Source of the DNA: Actinomycetota bacterium
Lineage (GTDB): Bacteria > Actinomycetota > Acidimicrobiia > Acidimicrobiales > Iamiaceae
Reading direction: 5' to 3'
Length of the DNA: 64,000 bases
Assembly: GCA_016185275.1 (NCBI GenBank)
Contig: JACPNX010000040.1
Coordinates: forward strand, 62,001-126,000
Numbering within the stretch: the stretch's first letter is position 1; each line of letters starts with the position of its first letter. A program made the translations under genes and the position numbers. The notes beneath the pieces are model-generated. The model had not been told where the DNA came from, made no database searches, and was given only the letters and a program-made list of their open reading frames with translations. Positions 16,287 to 24,598 of this stretch are shown here, in pieces.

Positions 16287-18130
16287 GAGGGACCGGGCGG
16301 GGGAGCCGCTTCGGCCAAGGCGCAGAAGTCATCGATGCGTCCCCGGAGCACGTCGAGGCTCGCCGCCCAGAACGCCTCGTCGCGCACGTCGATGCCGAAG
16401 CGGGCCGCCAGCTCCGCGGCGTCGCCCAGCCCGGTGGCGGACAGCAGGTCGTCGTACCCCTGCCGGAACTGGTCGGGATCACGGCGGTACGACGCGTAGA
16501 GGCCGGTGCCGAACAGCAACCCGAACGTGTACGGCCAGTTGTAGTAGGCGGTGTAGTAGTGGCCCTTGACGGCCCACAGGTACGGGTGCAGGTGGTCGTG
16601 GTCGACGCCGTCGAGGTAGGCGGACTGCTGGGCACCGGTCATCAGCTCGCAGAGGCGCTCGACGGACAGCACGCCGCGGTCGCGCTCCGCGCACAGCGCC
16701 CGTTCGAACAGGAACCGCGAGTGGATGTCCGCCACCACCTGCGTGGCGCCGGCCAGGTCGGTGTCGAGGATGGCGAGGCGGGTCGCCGCGTCGGTCGCCC
16801 GCGCGAGCCCCGCCTGCACCATGACGGTCTCGCAGAAGATGCTGGCCGTCTCGGCCAGGGCCATCGGTGTGCGCCGTTGCAACGCCGTCCGGCCGGCCAG
16901 GTTGGTGTTGTGGTAGGCGTGGCCGAGCTCGTGCGCGAGCGTCTGCACGCTGTCGAACGAGCCGTCGAAGTTCACCAGCACCCGGCTGGCGTCACCCTCG
17001 ACCGGCATGCAGAACGCGCCGCCCACCTTGCCCGGCCTGGGTTCGGCGTCGAGCCAGCGCTCGTCGACCGCTCGCTGGACGAGACCCGCCAGCTTGGGCG
17101 AGTAGGTGGCGAAGGCCTCGCCCACGGCGTGCGTGGCCTCCGGCCATGCGAAGCGCCTTCCCCGGCCGACGGGAGCGAGCAGGTCCCACCACGGCAGCGC
17201 ACCGGACGGGTGACCGAGCAGCGCCGCCTTGGCGCGGTTGTAGCGGGCGAAGTCCGGCAGGGACGCCAGGACCGCGGCCTGCATGGCGTGGAGCGTGGCC
17301 CGGTCGACGTTGTTGTCGTGAAGAGCGGGGTCCAGCGAATCGCTCCAGCCGCGGCGCCGGTTCAGGGCGTTGGCTTCGCCCTTGAAGGCGTTCAGGCTCG
17401 CCGCGAGGGGAACGGCCACCGTCTCCCACGCCGCGATCTCGGCGTCGAAGGCGGCACGCCGAACCGCCGCATCCGGGTCCGTGGCCAGCCCTCGCGCCGC
17501 GGCCATGGGCAGCACACGGCACCGGCCCGGCTCGGGCCCGGGCACCTCCACGACGAGCCGAGCCGTCACGTCCGCATGGAGCTTCTGCCAGGCGCGGCCA
17601 CCGGTGAGGCCCAGCTCGGCCGCGAGGTCCTCCTCGGCCTCCGACATCTGGTGGGCGGCGGCCCGCTCCGCCCGCTGCAACCAGAAGGCGTGGTCCGCGG
17701 CGACGGCGCTGCGCTCGACCAGCGCGGCGGCTCCGACGCGCGCCACCCACGCCTCCAGCCGCTTCACCAGCGTGGCCACCGGCGCGAGGTCCGCCTGCAG
17801 GCGCGAGGCCAGCCGCGCGGCCTCGGCATCGGAGGCGTCGGTCGTCGTGTGCGCGTGGACGTACCCGCTGACGAGACGGCTGCGCTCCATCAGCGCGTTG
17901 AGGGCGGGCAGCGCGGCCTCCACCGCGGTCACGTCGGCGTCGGTGACCGGCCTGCGCTCACCGCCCCGTATGCCGTGCTCGTCGAAGCTCGCTCGGAGCC
18001 GGGCCAGGTCGGCGACCACCTGCTCCGATGCGAGCGCCAGCTCCCGGGAGTCGAGCCCCGGGAAGAAGGCGCTCGTGTCCCAGTGCGGGGGCGCACCGGC
18101 GCCGGACGGGGGGGCGGCGACGTCGACCAT
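16283..18130 (-). CDS. pepF: M3-family oligoendopeptidase (PepF-type)
   Basis: A 615-residue zinc metallopeptidase. The catalytic HEXXH motif is TLAHELGHAYH near residue 395, followed by ALAETASIFCE with the third zinc ligand Glu. VNFDGSFDSVQ and GHYYTAYYNWPYTFG are typical of PepF-like enzymes. These enzymes cleave short peptides in the cytoplasm. No signal peptide. It is translationally coupled to the DUF5522-like gene downstream and is divergent from the thiolase gene; the 220-bp gap (18131-18350) should carry both promoters, but I cannot point to clear boxes. Confidence 0.9.
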   Translation of the reverse strand: MVDVAAPPSGAGAPPHWDTSAFFPGLDSRELALASEQVVADLARLRASFDEHGIRGGERRPVTDADVTAVEAALPALNALMERSRLVSGYVHAHTTTDASDAEAARLASRLQADLAPVATLVKRLEAWVARVGAAALVERSAVAADHAFWLQRAERAAAHQMSEAEEDLAAELGLTGGRAWQKLHADVTARLVVEVPGPEPGRCRVLPMAAARGLATDPDAAVRRAAFDAEIAAWETVAVPLAASLNAFKGEANALNRRRGWSDSLDPALHDNNVDRATLHAMQAAVLASLPDFARYNRAKAALLGHPSGALPWWDLLAPVGRGRRFAWPEATHAVGEAFATYSPKLAGLVQRAVDERWLDAEPRPGKVGGAFCMPVEGDASRVLVNFDGSFDSVQTLAHELGHAYHNTNLAGRTALQRRTPMALAETASIFCETVMVQAGLARATDAATRLAILDTDLAGATQVVADIHSRFLFERALCAERDRGVLSVERLCELMTGAQQSAYLDGVDHDHLHPYLWAVKGHYYTAYYNWPYTFGLLFGTGLYASYRRDPDQFRQGYDDLLSATGLGDAAELAARFGIDVRDEAFWAASLDVLRGRIDDFCALAEAAPPPGPS

Positions 18131-18350
18131 CGGCAGATCTTGCCCCGGACTCGCGGCCGGCGGCGCCGTGTGCCCGGCGGCGGAACCGCCCGTGCCCGTG
18201 GGTCCGGGAGCCCACCTCGGGCGAGCCGCGGGACCGTCGACAGCCGGCGGCGCACCCGCCCGCGTGCCGCCCGACGACTCGAGTGCGACGTGGCCGGCAC
18301 GGTCTGCTACACCCGCGGACGACCAGCCGGACCCTCCTGGGGGAGCTCAC

Positions 18351-19556
18351 ATGACCGAAGCCGTGATCGTCGCCACCGCCCGCTCGCCGATCGGGCGGGC
18401 CATGAAGGGCTCGTTGAAGGACGTGCGTCCCGACGACCTCGCCGCCCACATCGTCAACGCCGTGCTCGACAAGGTTCCCGAGCTCGACCGGGCACTGGTC
18501 GAGGACGTGATCATGGGCAACGGCCAGCCCGCCGGCGAGGCCGGCTACAACATCGGTCGCATCGTGGCCATCCAGGCCGGCATGCCCGACGTGCCGGGCA
18601 CGACGGTGAACCGGTACTGCTCCTCGTCGCTGCAGACGATCCGCATGGCTGCCCACGCCATCAAGGCGGGCGAGGGTGACGTCTTCGTCGCGGCCGGGGT
18701 CGAGGCCGTGAGCCGGTACGCGGCCGGCTTCGCCGACAGCGGGCCGCACAACCCCGTGTTCGGCGATGCCGAGGCCCGCACGGCCAAGCGCGCCGAGGGA
18801 GGGGCGGACGTCTGGTCCCCGCCCGACGGCTACCCCGACGTCTACATCGCGATGGGCCAGACGGCCGAGAACGTCGCCCAGCACCGCAACGTCTCCCGCG
18901 AGGAGCAGGACGAGTACGCCGTCCTCTCCCAGAACCGGGCCGAGCAGTCGCTCGCGAACGGCTACTGGGAGGCCGAGATCACGCCCGTCAGCACGCCAGA
19001 CGGCACGGTCGTCACCAAGGACGACGGCATCCGCCCCGGCACCACGCTCGAGAAGCTGTCCCAGCTCCAGCCCGCGTTCCGCCCGGACGGCACGGTGACC
19101 GCGGGCAACGCCTGCCCGCTCAACGACGGCGCCGCCGCCGTCGTCGTCATGAGCGACACCAAGGCCCGCGAGCTCGGCATCACTCCGCTGGCGCGGATCG
19201 TGTCGTCGGGCGTGTCCGGGCTGAACCCGGAGATCATGGGCCTGGGACCCATCGGCGCGTCGAAGCAGGCGCTGGCCCGTGCGGGCATGACCATCGACGA
19301 CATCGACCTCGTCGAGATCAACGAGGCCTTCGCCGCCCAGGTCATCCCCTCGGCCAGCGAGCTGGGCATCCCGTGGGACAAGCTGAACGTGAAGGGCGGC
19401 TCGATCGCGCTCGGCCATCCGTTCGGCATGACCGGCGCCCGCATCATGACCACGCTGATCCATGCCCTGCAGGACGAGGACAAGACGTTCGGCCTCGAGA
19501 CCATGTGCGTCGGCGGCGGCCAGGGCATGGCCATGATCGTCGAGCGGCTCTCCTGA
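18351..19556 (+). CDS. Acetyl-CoA acetyltransferase (thiolase)
   Basis: A 401-residue thiolase. The nucleophilic Cys is in VNRYCSSSLQTI near residue 88, the His base in GGSIALGHPFGMTGAR and the second Cys in METMCVGGGQGMAM-type context (LETMCVGGGQG). NEAFAAQ is also present. It resembles FadA-type 3-ketoacyl-CoA thiolases of actinobacterial lipid or sterol degradation more than PhaA, but the chain-length preference cannot be read by eye. ATG 18351 has GGGGGAG six bases upstream. With the enoyl-CoA hydratase at 57.9 kb it fits fatty-acid catabolism, but it is not in an operon with other beta-oxidation genes. Confidence 0.9.
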   Translation: MTEAVIVATARSPIGRAMKGSLKDVRPDDLAAHIVNAVLDKVPELDRALVEDVIMGNGQPAGEAGYNIGRIVAIQAGMPDVPGTTVNRYCSSSLQTIRMAAHAIKAGEGDVFVAAGVEAVSRYAAGFADSGPHNPVFGDAEARTAKRAEGGADVWSPPDGYPDVYIAMGQTAENVAQHRNVSREEQDEYAVLSQNRAEQSLANGYWEAEITPVSTPDGTVVTKDDGIRPGTTLEKLSQLQPAFRPDGTVTAGNACPLNDGAAAVVVMSDTKARELGITPLARIVSSGVSGLNPEIMGLGPIGASKQALARAGMTIDDIDLVEINEAFAAQVIPSASELGIPWDKLNVKGGSIALGHPFGMTGARIMTTLIHALQDEDKTFGLETMCVGGGQGMAMIVERLS

Positions 19557-19607
19557 GCCGTCGCGCTCGCGGCCGGGCGGCCGGGCGCCGATGACCATCC
19601 GACGTCG

Positions 19608-20039
19608 ATGACCGGCCCTCGCGGACCGTCGCTCCCCGAGGAGCGGCGGTTCGCGACGCGCCCCACCGTAGGCTCGGACCACGAGCCGCCGGTCTCTGGC
19701 GCTGGCACCCGCACCGGCACGGGCGATCGGCCGCGGCAGCGGCGTCCGCGCCGGGCCTTCGATCCCCCTCCGGCCACGTTCGTGGGCTGGTTCGCGCGCC
19801 TGTGGGTGCTGGGCATCGTTGCTGTCGGTGTCGTGACGCTGCTGACCCTCGCCACCGGACCCGGCGACCTGCCGGCGCTCGCCCGGCTGTTCGTGTGGGC
19901 GTCGACCGCCGCGTTCTCGGTGTACCTGGTGCGTGAGCACCGCTCACGACTGCCCCGCCGGCACCGCCTCCTGCTGTTCGCCGGCTGCGCCGCCTGCGTT
20001 CTGCTGCTCACGACGGCGCTCGTCGTCACTGCCTTCTGA
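19608..20039 (+). CDS. Hypothetical membrane protein
   Basis: A 143-residue protein with a basic, disordered first 60 residues and then three hydrophobic helices: LWVLGIVAVGVVTLLTLA, ALARLFVWASTAAFSVYLV and LLLFAGCAACVLLLTTALVV. The segment between helices two and three is strongly basic (REHRSRLPRRHR), so it should be cytoplasmic. No family is recognised. It follows the thiolase gene by 51 bp on the same strand. Confidence 0.6.
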   Translation: MTGPRGPSLPEERRFATRPTVGSDHEPPVSGAGTRTGTGDRPRQRRPRRAFDPPPATFVGWFARLWVLGIVAVGVVTLLTLATGPGDLPALARLFVWASTAAFSVYLVREHRSRLPRRHRLLLFAGCAACVLLLTTALVVTAF

Positions 20040-20151
20040 TGGCCCTCGGCTCGACCCGCCTCCGGCGCGCAGGCCGGCCCGGTACGATCTCGGCCCGACC
20101 GCCGGGACGGCCGTTCACTTGCCGCGATGCCCGGCCGGCCGATGGAGGATC

Positions 20152-21591
20152 GTGCCCATCCGCCGCTGGATCGCCGCCGCGCTCACCCTCGGCACCGCGC
20201 TGAGCGCGGCGCTCGCGCCGTCGCCCGGCTCCGCCTCCGCCTGGGGTGCGGCGCGCCGGCCCGGCGTCGCCGCGGCGGCCGCGCCCGGGGCGAGGCCCAC
20301 CGTGCGACCCGCAGGGGTGAGCGGAGCGGGCGACGACGGCGCCGACCCACTGCCCACCAACCCCATCTCGCCCGTGCTCGTCGACGTGGCGGTGGACGGT
20401 GCCGAGGCGCGGGCCCGCGCCGGGGACCGCCGCGCCGCGAGCGGCGCGCTCGACGCCGCCCTGGCCGAGCGCGAGCGGCTGGCCCGGCGCCTCGTCGATC
20501 TCGCAGCGGCGCACGCGCGTGAGGTGGCCGCGCGGGCCGCGGCCGACGCTGCGGTCGCTCGGGCCACGGGCGTGCTCCGCGCCGCCGTGGCCGCTCGCAC
20601 GGTCGCCGAGGATCGGGTGGCGGCGGCACAGCGTGCCCTCGACCGGGAGCGCCGCCAGCTCAGCACGGTGGCCGTGGGCCTGTACATCGGCGGCAACCGG
20701 ACCTCCGATGCGTGGGTCGCCGTCCTGGGCGCCACTCCGGGCGAGCGCACACGGGCCGGGCGTCGCCGGGTCCTGTCGGGCGCCGTGTCCGACGCGCAGG
20801 TCGCCGCGGTGCGGGCGCGGGCGCGCACCGTCGCTCGCGCCCGGACCGACCTCGACGCCGCCCGGCGTACCGAGGCCCGGGCCCGCCGGGACCTGGACGA
20901 CCGCCGCACCGACCGAGCGGCCGCGGCCGCCGCCGTGCAGCGCAACGAGGCGGACACCGCGGCCACCTACGCCAACCGCATCGCTCAGGACAGCGCCATC
21001 ACCAGCCGTCGCCTCGACCTCGCGGCCGCCGAGCGCCGGCTGAGCGCGGCCCGGCTCCGAGCCACGGTGTCGGGCCAGGACTTCCAGCTCGTCGCCCTCG
21101 ACGCCTGGGTCAAGGCGGCAGCCGCGGCACCGTGCCGGATCGGATGGTGGGCCATGGCCGGAATCAGCGAGGTGGAGAGCCACCACGGCCAATACGGAGG
21201 CGGCCACCTCGACGCGCGGGGCCGGACGACCGTGCCGATCCGAGGCCCGCGCCTCGACGGCAGCCCGGGCATGGCCCGGATCACCGACACCGACGGCGGT
21301 GTGCTCGACGGCGACCCCGTCTTCGACCGGGCGGTCGGGCCGATGCAGTTCATCCCCTCCACGTGGCGGCGGTGGGCCATCGACGGCGACGGTGACGCCA
21401 AGACCGACCCCGACGACATCTACGACGTGGCTCGCACCGCGGCCGCCTACCTGTGCGCCGGTCGGCCCGATCTCACCTCGGAGCTCGCGCTCACCGCCGC
21501 GTACCTCTCGTACAACCAGTCGAGCGCCTACGCCACGGCCGTCCTCGGCTTCGCCCGCCAGTTCGAGTCGAGCCTGACGGTCCCCGGCTGA
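20152..21591 (+). CDS. Secreted lytic transglycosylase with coiled-coil domain
   Basis: A 479-residue protein starting at GTG 20152 after a GGAGG site. A signal peptide (IRRWIAAALTLGTALSAALA) leads to a long Ala/Arg-rich coiled coil at about 75-310, like those of NlpC/RipA-type wall hydrolases. The C-terminal catalytic domain has GISEVESHHGQYGGG, whose Glu would be the acid catalyst, and AVGPMQFIPSTWRRWAIDGDG, as in MltB/SLT enzymes of actinobacteria. It should cleave peptidoglycan glycan strands outside the membrane. A DGDGDAKTDPDD loop may bind calcium. Confidence 0.88.
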   Translation: MPIRRWIAAALTLGTALSAALAPSPGSASAWGAARRPGVAAAAAPGARPTVRPAGVSGAGDDGADPLPTNPISPVLVDVAVDGAEARARAGDRRAASGALDAALAERERLARRLVDLAAAHAREVAARAAADAAVARATGVLRAAVAARTVAEDRVAAAQRALDRERRQLSTVAVGLYIGGNRTSDAWVAVLGATPGERTRAGRRRVLSGAVSDAQVAAVRARARTVARARTDLDAARRTEARARRDLDDRRTDRAAAAAAVQRNEADTAATYANRIAQDSAITSRRLDLAAAERRLSAARLRATVSGQDFQLVALDAWVKAAAAAPCRIGWWAMAGISEVESHHGQYGGGHLDARGRTTVPIRGPRLDGSPGMARITDTDGGVLDGDPVFDRAVGPMQFIPSTWRRWAIDGDGDAKTDPDDIYDVARTAAAYLCAGRPDLTSELALTAAYLSYNQSSAYATAVLGFARQFESSLTVPG

Positions 21592-21675
21592 CGCCCGGCC
21601 ATGGGGTGCCCGGCTCGCGGGCGCCGGGCCGGGCCGATCGGGACGCGCCGCTCGTGGGGAGGCAAGGATCGTCGG

Positions 21676-22521
21676 GTGCCAGCCGGGTGGTCGCTCGAGG
21701 CGGTGGAGCTGTCCGACGCGGCTGACCCGCGACTCGCGGACTACGTCGGCCTCACCGACCCCGCCCTGCGAGTGCGGGTCGAGGCCGCCGGTGGCTTCTT
21801 CGTCGTCGAAGGGATCTTGGCCATCGAGCAGCTCCTGGCACGGCTCGACCGCTGGGATGTGCGCTCGGTGCTCCTCACCCCGAAGGCCCTCGCCCGCCTG
21901 CGTCCGACCATCACGGGAGCCCGCCTGGCGGCACCGGTGCTGGTCGCCCCGCCCGACGTGCTGCGCGCCACCGTCGGGTTCGACCTGCACCGGGGCGCGG
22001 TCGCGTCGGTCCGGCGCCCACCGTCTTTCGAGGTCGCCGACGTGGTGAGCGCGGCGCGGCGGGCGCTGCTGGTCGAGGCCGTCAACGACCACGAGAACCT
22101 GGGTGCGCTGTTCCGCGCCGCCGCCGCCTTCGGCGTGGACGCGGTGTTGCTCGACCCGACGACGGCCGATCCCCTCTACCGGCGCGCGGTGAGAGTGTCC
22201 ATGGGGCACGTGCTCGGCGTGCCGTTCGCACGGACCGCTCCTTGGCCCGGCGCGATCGTCGAGCTGCGCAGCCGCGGCTGGACCGTCGTCGCCCTCACGC
22301 CGGCCGGCGACGAGGACATCGCCACGCTGGCCGGCGCGCGACGCAACGGCGGCGGCGGGCGACCGGTTGCCGTCGCGGTCGGCGCCGAGGGACCGGGTCT
22401 GTCGGCCCCGGCCCTGGCCGCGGCCGACCACCGGGCCCGCATCCCGATGGCCGCGGGGGTGGACTCGCTCAACGTGGCCACCGCCGCCGCGATCGCCCTG
22501 CACCGGCTGTTCGAGCCGTAG
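21676..22521 (+). CDS. SpoU/TrmH-family RNA 2'-O-methyltransferase
   Basis: A 281-residue protein. An N-terminal substrate-binding part (FFVVEGILAIEQLLA) precedes the knotted SPOUT domain with its three motifs: NDHENLGALFRAAAAFG, VAVGAEGPGLS and IPMAAGVDSLNVATAAAIAL. It should methylate a ribose in tRNA or rRNA with SAM. Motif 1 has NLG where many have NVG. The start is GTG 21676, chosen because the conserved protein begins soon after and a GGAGGCAAGG stretch is upstream. The precise RNA target is unknown. Confidence 0.88.
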   Translation: MPAGWSLEAVELSDAADPRLADYVGLTDPALRVRVEAAGGFFVVEGILAIEQLLARLDRWDVRSVLLTPKALARLRPTITGARLAAPVLVAPPDVLRATVGFDLHRGAVASVRRPPSFEVADVVSAARRALLVEAVNDHENLGALFRAAAAFGVDAVLLDPTTADPLYRRAVRVSMGHVLGVPFARTAPWPGAIVELRSRGWTVVALTPAGDEDIATLAGARRNGGGGRPVAVAVGAEGPGLSAPALAAADHRARIPMAAGVDSLNVATAAAIALHRLFEP

Positions 22522-22530
22522 CGGCGCCGG

Positions 22531-23241
22531 TCAGGTGAGCGTCTCGCCGTAGCGGCCGCGGTGCAGGACCTCGTCCACCGGCTTGCGGGCTTTGGGACCG
22601 TAGCGACCCTTGGCCCAGCCGAGCGGCACCACGCAGCACGGCTCGACGGTGAAAGGCAGCCCGAGGAGCCGCCGGGCGACCGTGGCGGACCACAGCGGCA
22701 ACGTGATGAGCGAGCCGCCCAGCCCCACGGCCCGCGCGGCGAGCAGCAGGTTCTGGACGCTCGGGTACACCGAGCCGTAGTGCGACGAAGCGGCGATGGA
22801 CGGCACCGGCAGGAACGGCAGGTTCGCTCCGCCGCGCAGGCAGCACACGACGAGCACGGGGATCTCGGTGAAGTGCTCGACCTGCCATTCCACCGAGCGC
22901 AGGATCCGCCGGGTCTGCTCGTCGGTGCGCATGCGGCGGCCGAGGCCGCCGTACACCTTCCAGGCCCGGGCGTACTGGCGACCGAGCGCTTCCTTGGTGG
23001 CCTGCTCGGTGACGACCACGAACTCCCAGTTCTGCCCGTTCGAGCCGGTCGGTGCCTCGAGGGCGACCTCGACGAGGCGCCGCACGATGCGCTCGTCGAC
23101 CGGGTCGGGCAGCACTCGCCGCACCGCCCGCTGGGTCGTCATGGCCTCGAGGAGCGATGTCGACGCCAGCCGGCGCTCCACCTCGTCGAGGTCGTCGGTC
23201 GGCGGCAGCACCGGCGGGGCACCGGCGGAAGGTTCGGTCAT
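22531..23241 (-). CDS. Nitroreductase-family protein
   Basis: About 236 residues. FMN-binding features are TTQRAVRRVLPDPVDERIVRRL, EAPTGSNGQNWEFVVV and PSVQNLLLAARAVGLGGSL, as in NAD(P)H-dependent nitroreductases. C-terminal VVPLGWAKGRYGPKARKPVDEV also fits. Substrates range from nitroaromatics to flavin precursors; none is indicated here. ATG 23241 overlaps the stop of the upstream alpha/beta hydrolase gene (ATGA); ATG 23250 is an in-frame alternative. The minus-strand run from kinase to nitroreductase is tightly packed and probably one transcript. Confidence 0.85.
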   Translation of the reverse strand: MTEPSAGAPPVLPPTDDLDEVERRLASTSLLEAMTTQRAVRRVLPDPVDERIVRRLVEVALEAPTGSNGQNWEFVVVTEQATKEALGRQYARAWKVYGGLGRRMRTDEQTRRILRSVEWQVEHFTEIPVLVVCCLRGGANLPFLPVPSIAASSHYGSVYPSVQNLLLAARAVGLGGSLITLPLWSATVARRLLGLPFTVEPCCVVPLGWAKGRYGPKARKPVDEVLHRGRYGETLT

Positions 23242-24598
23242 GCCAGCCATCCCACCACCTCCGCCCTCACCTGTGGGTGGTTCAGCAGTGACAGGTGGTC
23301 GGTGCGGGGCAGGTGGACCACGTCCACCACCGTGTCACCGGGCTCGGGGCGCCGGTGCGCGGGGCGGGTGGCACTCGGGTACGGCACCAGGAGGTCGCCC
23401 AGGATGCGGGCCTCGAGACCGTCCCGCCGCGCGCCGAGCGTCGCCGCCACGGCCACATGGCGGGCGCCGGCGAGCAGCGGGATCCGGCGGGGTCGGGGCG
23501 ACGGCCACGAGTCGGGCGGCGCATCGGCCCAGTCGTCGGGGTGCACGGCACCGTGGCGCAGGTCCTTGATGCCCGCGCTGCGGAGCCTGAGGATCTCGCC
23601 CGAGGCCCGCCCCTCGGGCAGGCGGTCCAGCAGCGCCCCCGCGGTGTGCACGGCCCGCTCGAGGGCGGCGCCGCGGTGCGGTGAACCGAGGTAGACGCAG
23701 GTGCCGACCAGCGCGGGCCAGTGGTGACCGGCCTCGCCGGCGGCGTGGCAGGCGGCGCGGATCACCAGGCCGCCCATGGAGTGACCGATCAGCGCGAGAC
23801 GCTCGACGGGCACCGGCCAGCCGGCCACGACCTGCTCCAGGCGCTGATCCAGCGCCGCGCCGTTGACCGGGATCCGCAGACCCGTGTGTAGCGGACGTGC
23901 AGGACGGTCCAGCCGGCCCGCTCGAGCACGGCCGCGTAGTCGTCGCCGGGCGGCTCGCCCTCGGGCCGGCGCGTCCCCCGGCGCCACGACCGGTCGCCCT
24001 CGCCCAACCCGTGGACGAGCACGGCCACCCTCGGTCCGGCGGGTGCGGTCTCGTGCTCGACGCCTGCACGGGTGGAGCCGGGGTCGGCGACGACCGGTCG
24101 GCCGGCACGCAGGAGCACCATGTCGCCGGCGAGGTCGTTGCCGGCCGCGGCCAGGCGGTCGCCGACGAACCCGTTCAGCCCGTTCAGCACCGCCTGACCC
24201 TGCGGGGTCGTCGACAGCACGCGGGCGGGGCGGCCGGCGGCGGCGACCGTCGCCATCGCGGCTCCGGCCCGCGCCAGACCCCGGGCGCCCACGCGGGCGC
24301 CGCCGTAGCAGGAGGCGGCGATGTGGTCGTGCAGGGCACGGATCGGAGCCGCCGCCGGCCCGACCCCGCGCTGCACCCCGCCGAAGGCGCGATCGGCGAT
24401 CCCTTGGTGCATGGCGTGCGCGGTGCCGGTCAGGACGTCGACGACGTCGCCGGCGAGCAGCGCGAGACCCCGCCACTCGTTGACGGTGCTCGCCGGTGAG
24501 CCGGCGAGCGCGCGTTCGACCTTTACGGGGGCATCAGCAGCGGTCACGCGCCGAACCGTAACCCGGAGGCCTCCGGCTGTCGCCGTGGCGTCGGCCAC
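23238..24598 (-). pseudogene. Alpha/beta hydrolase (lipase-like), single frameshift
   Basis: Two overlapping reading frames together make one protein of about 450 residues. The first runs from GTG 24598 and reads VAVLVHGLGEGDRSW and ERAGWTVLHVRYT. The second begins near 23885 and reads TGLRIPVNGAALDQRL, then the nucleophile elbow IGHSMGGLV, YLGSPHRGAALE and a final His region PRTDHLSLL. At the join the DNA encodes RYTR where RYNTG is expected. One missing A between 23883 and 23890 explains the shift. This is either a recent mutation or a sequencing error. If intact it would be a cytoplasmic lipase/esterase with a roughly 170-residue N-terminal helical part. It abuts the kinase gene. Confidence 0.75.
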
